Positions 1 to 5,250 of a stretch of DNA of 39,768 bases are shown here, piece by piece. A program made the position numbers and the translations under genes. The stretch is from a virus, in IMG/VR virus record IMGVR_UViG_3300025687_000113, positions 1-39,768 of that record. One strand, 5' to 3'. How positions within the stretch are numbered: position 1 is the stretch's first letter; each line of letters starts with the position of its first letter. The notes under the pieces were generated by a model. The model saw only the letters and a program-made list of their open reading frames with translations, had not been told where the DNA came from and did not search any database.

Positions 1-11
1 CGTTGGCCCTG
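1..11. other. Left copy of 11-bp terminal repeat (cohesive end)
   Basis: The first 11 bases, cgttggccctg, are identical to the last 11 bases of the window. In cos-type phages with filled-in 5' overhangs, the overhang appears at both ends of the linear sequence, so the repeat probably equals the cohesive end. Joining the ends leaves one copy inside GGGC-GTTG-GCCC, which has partial dyad symmetry as cosN sites do. Confidence 0.7.
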
Positions 12-39
12 CGCATGGCGTCAAAGTGACCAAAGTACC

Positions 40-243
40 TTAACTTTTTTTGAATCCATTCAAAGATCCGCCAGAGTGAGGCTTATCCTTAGACTGTTGA
101 CCGCTTTTAAAAGCCTCGTGAGCGCTATTAATCGCATCAATAACAACCTGCTCGCGCAAAACACGCCGGCCTTTTTTCAGCTCAGCAACCTTTAAAATAA
201 TCTCGCGCGGCACGCGAACGCTTAAAGTTTGTATGTCTTCCAT
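40..243 (-). CDS. Small ribbon-helix-helix-like protein near cos
   Basis: This 67-residue protein has a short beta strand (TLSVRVPREI, residues 7-16) followed by two predicted helices and a polar tail. That is the layout of Arc/CopG-type ribbon-helix-helix DNA-binding domains. The ATG at 243 follows an AAGAGG ribosome site 8 bases upstream. It is the last gene before cos in the late minus-strand unit, 11 bases after the 106-residue gene, and would be co-transcribed with the terminase genes across the joined ends. It could regulate late transcription or assist packaging at cos. The fold is inferred from pattern only, and no target is known. Confidence 0.6.
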   Translation of the reverse strand: MEDIQTLSVRVPREIILKVAELKKGRRVLREQVVIDAINSAHEAFKSGQQSKDKPHSGGSLNGFKKS

Positions 244-254
244 TTGTTAACCTC

Positions 255-575
255 TTATTGTGTTGTGTGTATCTGATTAAATTTTGGCGTGATGTCTTTG
301 CTGTGATCATCCGGCACATAGTTAATTACTTGATGGTCGTGCGAGTGTTTGTGTTCTACAGCTTTGCGCTTTGGGTAAACGTAAGGCATAAGCTTGTGAT
401 AACAGTCTGCGGCAAGTGCTAGCTCGCCTTTGTTCTCAGCTTGCTTAGCTATTCGCACTAGCCCCTCGATCAGATCACAATCTAATTGCTCTAATCGCTC
501 GATCATTTCAACCGTTCGTTTATTAGGCACGCCAGGCTTGCGCCCGCCGAATTTTTTACCGGTCGTGTTTGCCAT
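255..575 (-). CDS. Conserved phage protein, basic N-terminus, terminase-adjacent
   Basis: The 106-residue protein has a basic, glycine-rich start (GGRKPGVPNKRT, residues 10-21). A predicted helical middle (about 25-65) and a histidine-rich tail follow. Proteins with this GGRKPGxPNK start recur in tailed phages close to terminase genes and are sometimes annotated as small-terminase-like. A real small terminase is already present at 39212-39694, so I do not assign that role. It is the first gene behind the strong late promoter at 622-650. The start at 575 has only a weak GGG ribosome site. Function unknown; a DNA-binding role near cos is plausible. Confidence 0.6.
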   Translation of the reverse strand: MANTTGKKFGGRKPGVPNKRTVEMIERLEQLDCDLIEGLVRIAKQAENKGELALAADCYHKLMPYVYPKRKAVEHKHSHDHQVINYVPDDHSKDITPKFNQIHTTQ

Positions 576-621
576 GTCTATACGCCCATCAATTTTAAAA
601 CTTTAAAATAAATATAAGAGG

Positions 622-650
622 CTTATAGCACTATAGTGCTGTTATGTCAA
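622..650 (-). promoter_or_regulatory. Strong sigma70-type promoter of the late unit
   Basis: On the minus strand the sequence reads TTGACA (645-650), a 17-base spacer, then TATAAG (622-627), a near-consensus sigma70 promoter with start predicted near 615. It lies directly after the terminator at 655-683 and ahead of the 106-residue gene. It therefore probably opens the late unit that crosses cos into the terminase and structural genes. The spacer contains a perfect 14-bp palindrome, which suggests repression. Confidence 0.7.
627..640. promoter_or_regulatory. Palindromic operator inside the late promoter
   Basis: AGCACTATAGTGCT is a perfect 14-bp palindrome filling most of the spacer between the -35 and -10 boxes and overlapping the end of the -10 box. 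A dimeric repressor bound here would block RNA polymerase. Candidate binders in the genome are the two RHH-like proteins (40-243, 8587-8739) and the XRE-type protein (8871-9140). Confidence 0.55.
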
Positions 651-654
651 CAGA

Positions 655-683
655 CACAAAAAAAGGGCCATAATCGGCCCTTT
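655..683 (-). terminator. Intrinsic terminator after pentamer array 1
   Basis: A perfect 8-bp stem (AAAGGGCC at 662-669, GGCCCTTT at 676-683) encloses a 6-base loop. On the minus strand it is followed by seven T residues. It closes the 194/138-residue gene unit together with array 1 and insulates it from the late promoter just beyond. Confidence 0.8.
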
Positions 684-699
684 GGGTGTGGCGTATCTT

Positions 700-789
700 T
701 GCAATGCCTTGCTTTGCCCTACAGTGCCGTGCTCTGCGCTGAAATGCGTTGCATTGAAATGCAGTGCTCTGCGGTGCGCTGCGCTGCAT
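700..789 (-). repeat. Pentamer array 1: 18 degenerate 5-base units
   Basis: Eighteen 5-base units sit in perfect register. On the plus strand 15 are TGCNN, two are TGAAA (740, 755) and one is TACAG (720). Read as minus-strand RNA the unit is NNGCA. The RNA-3' side carries the tail motif shared with array 2 (plus strand gtgtggcgtatctt, 686-699), followed at once by the terminator at 655-683. Unlike arrays 2 and 3 it lacks the TGCACAAATAATCCCA element at its other end and begins 6 bases past the stop codon of the 138-residue gene. It is probably a co-transcribed 3' region or a decayed copy. Confidence 0.85.
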
Positions 790-795
790 TAAAAC

Positions 796-1212
796 CTAAA
801 AAAGCGCTTTATGCCTGTCTGAAGCATCCCTAATGCTTCTCTGCTTAACGTGAACCCTTGTGCTAACACTAGGGCTTTTGAACTCTTTTGGCGTGTTGTC
901 ATAAAGTCGCATTGCTCGCTTTAACTTACCGTCTGCTGACTTCATGTATTTTTTAACCTGCTCTGAATTCTCACTTGGCAATAACACCCGGTAAGAATCC
1001 CCAACAGAAGCAAAATATTTACCTTCACCAATAAGCCGACCGCGAATAAAATCAGCCACGTTAAGCTCTTTTAGAGCGGCGTTTTTAAAGTCCTCTCGTG
1101 TTCCAGTTTCAGGCAATTCAATACCGGCAAGACTTCTTAAAACGCTGGCATCAAATGTTGAGCCATAATCAAGCATTTTTCTATTTTTCAATTCATTAAA
1201 TATTTCTATCAC
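796..1212 (-). CDS. Hypothetical phage protein, 138 aa
   Basis: I do not recognise this family. The protein is soluble and mixed alpha/beta, with a basic C-terminus and no membrane segment. It starts at GTG in a GTGA overlap with the stop of the 194-residue gene, so the two are translationally coupled. Its stop codon lies 6 bases before pentamer array 1, which would form its 3' untranslated region ahead of the terminator at 655-683. The pair sits downstream of two array RNAs with their own terminators, so expression may depend on read-through. Because the pair is bracketed by arrays, a functional link to the array RNAs is possible but not shown. Confidence 0.6.
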   Translation of the reverse strand: MIEIFNELKNRKMLDYGSTFDASVLRSLAGIELPETGTREDFKNAALKELNVADFIRGRLIGEGKYFASVGDSYRVLLPSENSEQVKKYMKSADGKLKRAMRLYDNTPKEFKSPSVSTRVHVKQRSIRDASDRHKALF

Positions 1213-1793
1213 GTAACCCCCAGTGAAGCCCGTCCGTATGTAGGCCTAAAGTCACCAAAACCATTAAAACGTGCGCCATATTCAGCAACACGCACCAAAG
1301 TTTCCTCATCAATTATTGAGTCATCAAATTCAACGCCTACTGAAAAGCTCCAATTCTCAAACATTGGAAACGCTTTCATAACTTTAACTTGGCCCTGCTT
1401 CGTGGGAAAAAGCCACCTAAACTCACTATTCCCGATAATATCCTGCTTATTTTTAACTTTGTTGCTGCCTGGATATTCCAGTGCAACAAAATCGGAAATA
1501 GGAAAAAAACCGCTGCGAATTTCAGCCTTGGCTATTTTTGCCAGCTTGTGTGAAACCTTGCAAACTGAGGCAGTGATCCATGTGGTGGGTATTACAACCT
1601 TGTTATCATGCCAATAAAGTTTTGCGGAAACTTCAAGGTCATATCGGTGAAGTATATCTTCCTCGGTTTTAGTGCGCTTTTTATTTATTTTTTGAAGTTC
1701 TTTGCTGTAGTGGTTTAGCGGGTCTACACACTGAGGATTGTTTAAGATTATTGAATTGATACCGGAGTATTTAAAGGTAAGAGTCTTAATCAT
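1209..1793 (-). CDS. Conserved phage protein of unknown function, 194 aa
   Basis: The protein has no membrane segment. Its C-terminus carries the pattern GARFNGFGDFRPTYGRASLG (about residues 173-192), which resembles the closing GDxRPxYGRF-like segment of a family of uncharacterised phage proteins. I recall that family only loosely and assign no function. The start lies 28 bases past the hairpin at 1817-1839. No separate promoter fits in that gap, so transcription should come from the array 2 promoter by reading through the hairpin. The gene overlaps the following 138-residue gene by four bases. Confidence 0.65.
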   Translation of the reverse strand: MIKTLTFKYSGINSIILNNPQCVDPLNHYSKELQKINKKRTKTEEDILHRYDLEVSAKLYWHDNKVVIPTTWITASVCKVSHKLAKIAKAEIRSGFFPISDFVALEYPGSNKVKNKQDIIGNSEFRWLFPTKQGQVKVMKAFPMFENWSFSVGVEFDDSIIDEETLVRVAEYGARFNGFGDFRPTYGRASLGVT

Positions 1794-1812
1794 TTTAATG
1801 TTCCATTTAATT

Positions 1813-1925
1813 TATTAAAACAACACCGATATGGTGTTGAGTGTGGCGTATCTTTGCGGTGCGATGCTGTGCTTTGCGGTGCTATGCCTTGCATTGCAAT
1901 GCTATGCTGTGCGTTGCCATGCACT
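1813..1925 (-). ncRNA. Predicted small RNA carrying pentamer array 2
   Basis: The predicted transcript starts near 1925, seven bases after the -10 box at 1932-1937, and ends after the hairpin at 1821-1839, about 113 bases. It consists almost entirely of NNGCA units, then the tail AAGATACGCCACAC, then the terminator hairpin. No ribosome site or convincing ORF is visible within it. The alternative is a 5' leader with an attenuator for the 194-residue gene. Confidence 0.5.
1817..1839 (-). terminator. Terminator or attenuator hairpin after array 2
   Basis: A perfect 7-bp stem (CAACACC 1821-1827, GGTGTTG 1833-1839) with a 5-base loop is followed on the minus strand by TTTTAATAAATT. The T tract is short, so termination may be partial. 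It stands between array 2 and the 194-residue gene and could act as an attenuator. Confidence 0.6.
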
Positions 1926-1929
1926 GCAC
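1855..1929 (-). repeat. Pentamer array 2: 15 perfect TGCNN units
   Basis: All fifteen 5-base units fit TGCNN on the plus strand (NNGCA on the minus strand) without a register slip, while the two N bases change almost freely. The array is bounded by gtgtggcgtatctt (1841-1854), identical to the array 1 flank, and by TGCACAAATAATCCCA (1925-1940), identical to the array 3 flank. The latter contains the -10 box of the predicted promoter. Confidence 0.9.
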
Positions 1930-1931
1930 AA

Positions 1932-1960
1932 ATAATCCCATAAATTAATAATAATGTCTA
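1932..1960 (-). promoter_or_regulatory. Predicted promoter of array 2
   Basis: On the minus strand TAGACA (1955-1960), a 17-base spacer and GATTAT (1932-1937) are preceded by TG in extended -10 position (TGGGATTAT). The -10 region is identical to that of array 3 while the upstream sequences differ, which suggests the element is conserved for its own sake. Confidence 0.55.
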
Positions 1961-1967
1961 CGCAACA

Positions 1968-2005
1968 AAATAAAAAACCCCCAATGTGGTTTACAATGGG
2001 GGTTT
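1968..2005 (-). terminator. Intrinsic terminator after array 3
   Basis: A 9-bp stem (AAACCCCCA 1975-1983, TGGGGGTTT 1997-2005) with a 13-base loop is followed on the minus strand by TTTTTTATTTT. It ends the array 3 transcript just before the array 2 promoter. Confidence 0.8.
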
Positions 2006-2072
2006 AGGCTTATCTTTGCTCTGCCCTGCGCTGCCTTGCATTGCTTTGCTTTGCTATGCATTGCGTTGCTGT
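1968..2072 (-). ncRNA. Predicted small RNA carrying pentamer array 3
   Basis: The predicted transcript starts near 2072 and ends at the T tract near 1970, about 100 bases. It has the same plan as the array 2 RNA: NNGCA units from the first base, tail AAGATAAGCC, then a strong terminator hairpin. No coding capacity is evident. Its own promoter and terminator make it the clearest stand-alone unit of the set. Confidence 0.55.
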
Positions 2073-2076
2073 GCAC
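2017..2076 (-). repeat. Pentamer array 3: 12 perfect TGCNN units
   Basis: Twelve units in perfect 5-base register all fit TGCNN on the plus strand. The flank at 2007-2016 (ggcttatctt) is a variant of the tail motif of arrays 1 and 2. The flank at 2072-2087 (TGCACAAATAATCCCA) matches array 2 exactly. Confidence 0.9.
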
Positions 2077-2078
2077 AA

Positions 2079-2107
2079 ATAATCCCACACCCACACAAAA
2101 CAATCAA
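2079..2107 (-). promoter_or_regulatory. Predicted promoter of array 3
   Basis: On the minus strand TTGATT (2102-2107), a 17-base spacer and GATTAT (2079-2084) with an upstream TG form an extended -10 sigma70-type promoter. It lies between the terminator at 2112-2135 and the array, so the RNA should be transcribed independently. Confidence 0.6.
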
Positions 2108-2111
2108 GCAC

Positions 2112-2135
2112 AAAAAAGCCCGCGCTGGGCGGGCT
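2112..2135 (-). terminator. Intrinsic terminator of the replication/RusA unit
   Basis: A 7-bp GC-rich stem (AGCCCGC 2117-2123, GCGGGCT 2129-2135) with a 5-base loop is followed on the minus strand by six T residues. It ends the leftward early unit after the 105-residue gene. The stretch before it carries gtgtggcgt (2158-2166), part of the tail motif that precedes the terminators of arrays 1 and 2. Confidence 0.8.
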
Positions 2136-2179
2136 GGTCTTTAAAAAGTGCGGGGTTGTGTGGCGTCTAGTCGCCCAGC

Positions 2180-2497
2180 TTATATAGCTCCATACTGCTT
2201 CAATAATAACCTTGTTATGTCGGGGTCTTTAAGTAGAGCTTTCTTGTATTCTTCAACGTCCTGCATATTTTTGGGTTTTCTAGTTTTATACTCCACATGT
2301 ACCATTTTCCCAACTCTGCGAACCTCCTTGTCACCACACAATAGAATTGCTGGCGTTAAAGACGTTGGCCCTAAGTCGTCCACTTCTCTATCACCCACAA
2401 TTGCGGGTATCGGTTTCGATATATGATCAAGCCACTTTGCTATTATATCCTCAACGGTGGCGGCTTCATATTTATGAAATACGTGCATATCGTACAT
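2180..2497 (-). CDS. Hypothetical phage protein, 105 aa
   Basis: Not recognised. The protein is soluble, with an acidic helical start (EAATVEDIIAKWLDHI), a hydrophobic middle and a charged helical C-terminus. It overlaps the end of the RusA gene by 55 bases in another frame, which is long but not rare in compact phage operons; the Met at residue 4 would shorten the overlap slightly. It is the last gene of the leftward early unit before the terminator at 2112-2135. Confidence 0.5.
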   Translation of the reverse strand: MYDMHVFHKYEAATVEDIIAKWLDHISKPIPAIVGDREVDDLGPTSLTPAILLCGDKEVRRVGKMVHVEYKTRKPKNMQDVEEYKKALLKDPDITRLLLKQYGAI

Positions 2498-2856
2498 TCC
2501 ATGAATTGATACTCTATCTCTACACTACCCCCTTTAACCACCTGCCCAAAATCTATAGTTATAGGCCGAAAGTTTTTATCATCCACCCCTATGCGCTGAG
2601 CTATACCGTCAAGTTCACCCTTGATGCTCGCAAGCAAGTTATCAAGATCATAGTGTCTCTTATCTGGCGGGTTAAAAATAACAGTCATTGCTAGGCGCTT
2701 AGTGTTAATTTTTGGCAGCCCTGCCGACAGCATAAAACCAACACGTTTGCGTTTTTTTCTTGCTTCGTGCAGAACTCGCCAGTTAACGCGCGCGTTCGGG
2801 CTGCATTTTTTATCGGGCCAAGGTAGTGATACTTTCATAATAATATTGCACACCAT
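2443..2856 (-). CDS. rusA: RusA-family Holliday junction resolvase
   Basis: RusA enzymes resolve four-way DNA junctions; in phages they process recombination and replication intermediates before packaging. The protein starts with the RusA-type segment KVSLPWPDKK. It continues with the acidic core RHYDLDNLLASIKGELDG, matching the RRDLDNLxKxxxDAL block with its catalytic aspartates, then a second acidic IGVDDKNF and the final strand GGSVEIEY. The reading frame extends upstream to 2952, but that part is unlike RusA. I chose the ATG at 2856, which has GGA 5 bases upstream and gives 137 residues, close to the E. coli length of 120. The ATG at 2838 (MKVSLPWP) is the alternative. Confidence 0.85.
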   Translation of the reverse strand: MVCNIIMKVSLPWPDKKCSPNARVNWRVLHEARKKRKRVGFMLSAGLPKINTKRLAMTVIFNPPDKRHYDLDNLLASIKGELDGIAQRIGVDDKNFRPITIDFGQVVKGGSVEIEYQFMECTICTYFINMKPPPLRI

Positions 2857-2878
2857 TTTTCCAAGTTGGTAAATATGG

Positions 2879-3076
2879 TTAGAAAGCCTCCCACGGCCCA
2901 GACTCACATAAGCCATCATGATGAAAACAATTGCACCCAAGGCACCAACCATGTTCCATGCATATCATGCGTATCTCCTGTAGTCTTTCTGTTTCGGAAA
3001 GTGTTCGATCCCAAACAACCTTAATTTCCTCTAAAAGATTCTCATACATTGATCGATCATTCTGACTTCCACTCAC
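2879..3076 (-). CDS. Small cysteine-rich phage protein, 65 aa
   Basis: Not recognised. An acidic helical N-terminus (MYENLLEEIKVVWD) is followed by a cluster of Cys and His residues (CMEHGWCLGCNCFHHDGLC, about residues 39-57). This cluster could bind a metal ion. It overlaps the upstream 57-residue gene by 20 bases. Small metal-binding proteins are common in the region between phage replication genes and RusA. Confidence 0.5.
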   Translation of the reverse strand: MSGSQNDRSMYENLLEEIKVVWDRTLSETERLQEIRMICMEHGWCLGCNCFHHDGLCESGPWEAF

Positions 3077-3230
3077 CTATCATTTCCTCTATTTTAACAG
3101 CGTCCTCGAACGATACGGGTTTCATAAACGCATTCTTGCAAACCCACTTGCCATCTTCATTCTTGTACCAACCCTGCTTTTCTAGCTCTAGCTGAATAGC
3201 TATGGTTGGTTCCTTTTTGGAACTATCCAT
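3057..3230 (-). CDS. Small phage protein, 57 aa
   Basis: This short frame begins MDSSKKEPTIAIQLELEKQG, continues with a WYKNEDGKWVCKN segment typical of small beta-rich phage proteins, and ends GEWKSE. An AGAGG ribosome site lies 6 bases before the ATG. The start overlaps the end of the 63-residue gene by 8 bases and the end overlaps the 65-residue gene by 20 bases. The good ribosome site and tight packing support it as a real gene. Function unknown. Confidence 0.6.
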   Translation of the reverse strand: MDSSKKEPTIAIQLELEKQGWYKNEDGKWVCKNAFMKPVSFEDAVKIEEMIGEWKSE

Positions 3231-3414
3231 TTTTTACCTCTTTATTAGTTGCAGTCCTATACCACCCGCGAGGACACTTAGTAAACTCTACATGCGACAC
3301 CCGATCCCCCCACCTATATTTTAAATCTCTCAGCCAAGCTTTTTGACAGCCAAAGGACCGGGTGTCTATTATCTGGATCTTATTATTATCTAGCGTTATT
3401 GTTGCTACTATCAT
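3223..3414 (-). CDS. Small phage protein, 63 aa
   Basis: Not recognised. The sequence alternates short beta-like segments (MIVATITLDNNKIQIID) with a basic aromatic half (WLRDLKYRWGDRV, RGWYRTAT). There is no membrane segment. It overlaps the 57-residue gene by 8 bases at its 3' end. The gap to the methyltransferase gene (3415-3527) holds no gene with a usable start codon. Confidence 0.45.
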   Translation of the reverse strand: MIVATITLDNNKIQIIDTRSFGCQKAWLRDLKYRWGDRVSHVEFTKCPRGWYRTATNKEVKNG

Positions 3415-3527
3415 TAGTTTTATATGTCTAATCTTTTTATTGATTTGTCGTCAGCTATGATTTTATACCTATCATTTACATCCTCACCTTGACATATAAA
3501 TTCACCAGAAAAATATAAACCAACCGG

Positions 3528-4358
3528 TTACACTCCTTTAATAGATAGACCTATTTTTTCTACAATTTGGGGGACTACTGCATTACCTAATCCTCTAATT
3601 CTGTCCACCCTGTTGGGTATCCCATCAACCACTCGACCCACTCCGGGTTCAATTGGCCACGGCTCCCATGTTCCGCTACCGATTTTTCTAAGTTTCTGTT
3701 TTTGTCGTTTAATCTTTCCGCTGATGCTGCGCCGGTCATCCGGGCCCTTGGAGTCGGCCATAGTTGGGCATAACGTGTTAGGGTCATCTGGCAATGCTTG
3801 CCGGTCTTCTTTGAGTAGTTCCGAGCATTTTTCTTTGGTTCGTGGCTGAGCTCCGGCATCGGTCCCGACTCTTGGGCGCTTGGCGTTGGCAATAATCCAC
3901 ACTCTGTCTCGTCGGTGGGGCGCATCGATGGCACAAGCTGGAATAACAAGCGCCCTTGCGGTGTAGCCTTCACTTTCCAAGTCAAGAAACACGCTGTCGA
4001 GCCCCATTGTGACGTGACCAGTAACGTTTTCAGCAATGACCCAAGCGGGTCTTGCCTGTTTAACAACTCTAAACATTTCCGGCCATAGGTGGCGGTCGTC
4101 TTTATGTCCATTTCGATTGCCTGCATTGCTGAATGGCTGGCATGGGTAGCCGCCGGTGATAACGTCAATTCCTTTGTATTCATTACCGTCTAGCTCCCTT
4201 ATGTCATTATGTATTTTAATACCTGGGAAGTTTTTTCGAAGTATTTTTTTACAAAAAGGGTCACTTTCACAAAAGGCCAATGTTTTAAACCCTGCCCTAT
4301 GAAGTCCTAAGCTAAATCCTCCTATCCCGCTAAATAAATCTAAAACATCCATCATCAA
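3528..4358 (-). CDS. dcm: C5-cytosine DNA methyltransferase (orphan)
   Basis: The enzyme transfers a methyl group from S-adenosylmethionine to cytosine C5 in a specific DNA site. Motif I is DLFSGIGGFSLGL (residues 7-19), and motif IV contains the catalytic Cys in GGYPCQPFSNAG (C73). Motif VI is AENV (109-112) and motif VIII is HRRDRVW (148-154). The C-terminal motifs read GVGRVVDGIPNRVDRIRGLG then NAVVPQ. At 276 residues it is short but has every core motif; the target-recognition part (about 160-235) is compact. No restriction enzyme gene is adjacent, so it is probably used to escape host restriction or mark phage DNA. A second conserved frame overlaps its 3' two thirds. Confidence 0.92.
   Translation of the reverse strand: MMMDVLDLFSGIGGFSLGLHRAGFKTLAFCESDPFCKKILRKNFPGIKIHNDIRELDGNEYKGIDVITGGYPCQPFSNAGNRNGHKDDRHLWPEMFRVVKQARPAWVIAENVTGHVTMGLDSVFLDLESEGYTARALVIPACAIDAPHRRDRVWIIANAKRPRVGTDAGAQPRTKEKCSELLKEDRQALPDDPNTLCPTMADSKGPDDRRSISGKIKRQKQKLRKIGSGTWEPWPIEPGVGRVVDGIPNRVDRIRGLGNAVVPQIVEKIGLSIKGV
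3587..4183 (-). CDS. Conserved phage protein overprinted on the methyltransferase gene
   Basis: This 198-residue frame lies wholly inside the methyltransferase gene on the same strand in another frame. Its segments CFLTWKVKATPQGRLLFQLV, GLLPTPSAQ, LWPTPRARM and QLNPEWVEWLMGYPTGWTEL match what I remember of a recurrent phage protein family usually found beside C5 methyltransferases. The WVEWLMGYPTGWT stretch is read from the same bases that encode the methyltransferase segment GVGRVVDGIPNRVD. That suggests the family arose as an overprint of this methyltransferase type. Function unknown. No strong ribosome site was identified, so the start at 4183 is tentative. Confidence 0.55.
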   Translation of the reverse strand: MNTKELTLSPAATHASHSAMQAIEMDIKTTATYGRKCLELLNRQDPLGSLLKTLLVTSQWGSTACFLTWKVKATPQGRLLFQLVPSMRPTDETECGLLPTPSAQESGPMPELSHEPKKNARNYSKKTGKHCQMTLTRYAQLWPTPRARMTGAASAERLNDKNRNLEKSVAEHGSRGQLNPEWVEWLMGYPTGWTELED

Positions 4359-4390
4359 CCCCCCGCCATTTATTTAAAAATAAAGAAACC

Positions 4391-4582
4391 TTATTTTTTT
4401 GCTCCAGTTGGGGGTTTTTTTATTTTTTCGTCGTTGTCGTAGTCATCTTGACATATCCCGTATTTATTGCCTTTATCTAAAGCTAAGGGATAGCCTAAAG
4501 ATTCAAAAAGCCTAATGTTTTTTTCAAACCATGCCCGATCCGCTACAATATGCTGCGGCTCCTTTATTTCTATTTTTTTCAT
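4391..4582 (-). CDS. Small phage protein, 63 aa
   Basis: Not recognised. It is a charged soluble protein (MKKIEIKEPQHIVADRAWFE) with a lysine-rich end. I chose the ATG at 4582 because it overlaps the upstream stop codon as ATGA, a coupling typical of this operon; the alternative ATG at 4591 adds three residues. It lies between the putative replication partner gene and the methyltransferase gene. Confidence 0.5.
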   Translation of the reverse strand: MKKIEIKEPQHIVADRAWFEKNIRLFESLGYPLALDKGNKYGICQDDYDNDEKIKKPPTGAKK

Positions 4583-5250
4583 TCGGCGCACCCCTTTAGC
4601 ATGTCTTTAATATTTTTGATTCTACGCCTCGCTACTTTCGGGTCAGTTATTTTTGACTGCGTTAAATTTCCTATAGCTTTTTGATCTTTTCTTGTGTCTG
4701 TTAACTGTAAAATTTCCCTTTGTGCCTGTTTGCTTGTGATCCATCCCCGCGCTTGAGCGCTAAAAACTGCCTGCTCTTTTGCCATTCTTTTTTCGTCAGC
4801 GTCTAGCCCAGTTGCGTATGTCATCCAAAAACGCGCGCGCTTTTTTAAAACTTTTGCGGTAGCAAGTTGTTGTCTGTAAACCTCAGTAAAAGCCATACGC
4901 GCCGCTACTAAATCACCCCGCTGTAAACTGTCGTCGCAAGCAGCTAATGCGGCCATTATTTCATCAGTTACATATGCCGTATCTTGCTCAGTTTTTGGGC
5001 ATGCGTTCCAGGCCTCCTCAGCGCTCGGGTGTCCTAACGGATCTGGCAGGTAGGCCGTGACCTTGCTTGGCTCTAAACGCCCGCGAGATTCGATTACAGC
5101 GCGTTTCAGAGCTTCTTTGAATGCATCAATGGAATAGTCGACAAATAGATCAAACCAAAAAATGATTATCTCATCTTCCGAGCTCCCGTTTTTTGTTAGT
5201 AGAGCGATTTTAAGCAGCTCGTAAAACTCTCTTTTATCACTGTCTAACAT
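4579..5250 (-). CDS. Putative phage replication protein, position of lambda P
   Basis: The 223-residue, largely helical protein carries the segment YLPDPLGHPSAEEAWNACP (about residues 66-84), a pattern I associate with phage proteins encoded next to O-like replication initiators. It overlaps the O-like gene by 14 bases. By position it could load the host DnaB helicase as lambda P does. No Walker motif is visible, so it is not a DnaC-type ATPase loader. The role is inferred from context. Confidence 0.5.
   Translation of the reverse strand: MLDSDKREFYELLKIALLTKNGSSEDEIIIFWFDLFVDYSIDAFKEALKRAVIESRGRLEPSKVTAYLPDPLGHPSAEEAWNACPKTEQDTAYVTDEIMAALAACDDSLQRGDLVAARMAFTEVYRQQLATAKVLKKRARFWMTYATGLDADEKRMAKEQAVFSAQARGWITSKQAQREILQLTDTRKDQKAIGNLTQSKITDPKVARRRIKNIKDMLKGCAE

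Noticed and set aside
636-833. Plus-strand 65-codon frame running through array 1
   Set aside because: Its Cys-rich sequence is only the translation of the TGC pentamers. It has no good ribosome site, overlaps a gene on the other strand, and arrays 2 and 3 encode no similar peptide.
700-2076. CRISPR array
   Set aside because: Units are 5 bases with no spacer-repeat structure, and no Cas gene is present.
2363-2372. Second copy of ten of the eleven cohesive-end bases (cgttggccct)
   Set aside because: It lies inside the 105-residue gene without the neighbouring cos features. One chance 10-base match in 40 kb is not unlikely.
3420-3527. 35-codon in-frame stretch after the methyltransferase stop (ends ADDKSIKRLDI)
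   Set aside because: It reads like protein but has no usable start codon. It would need stop-codon read-through, for which no signal is visible.
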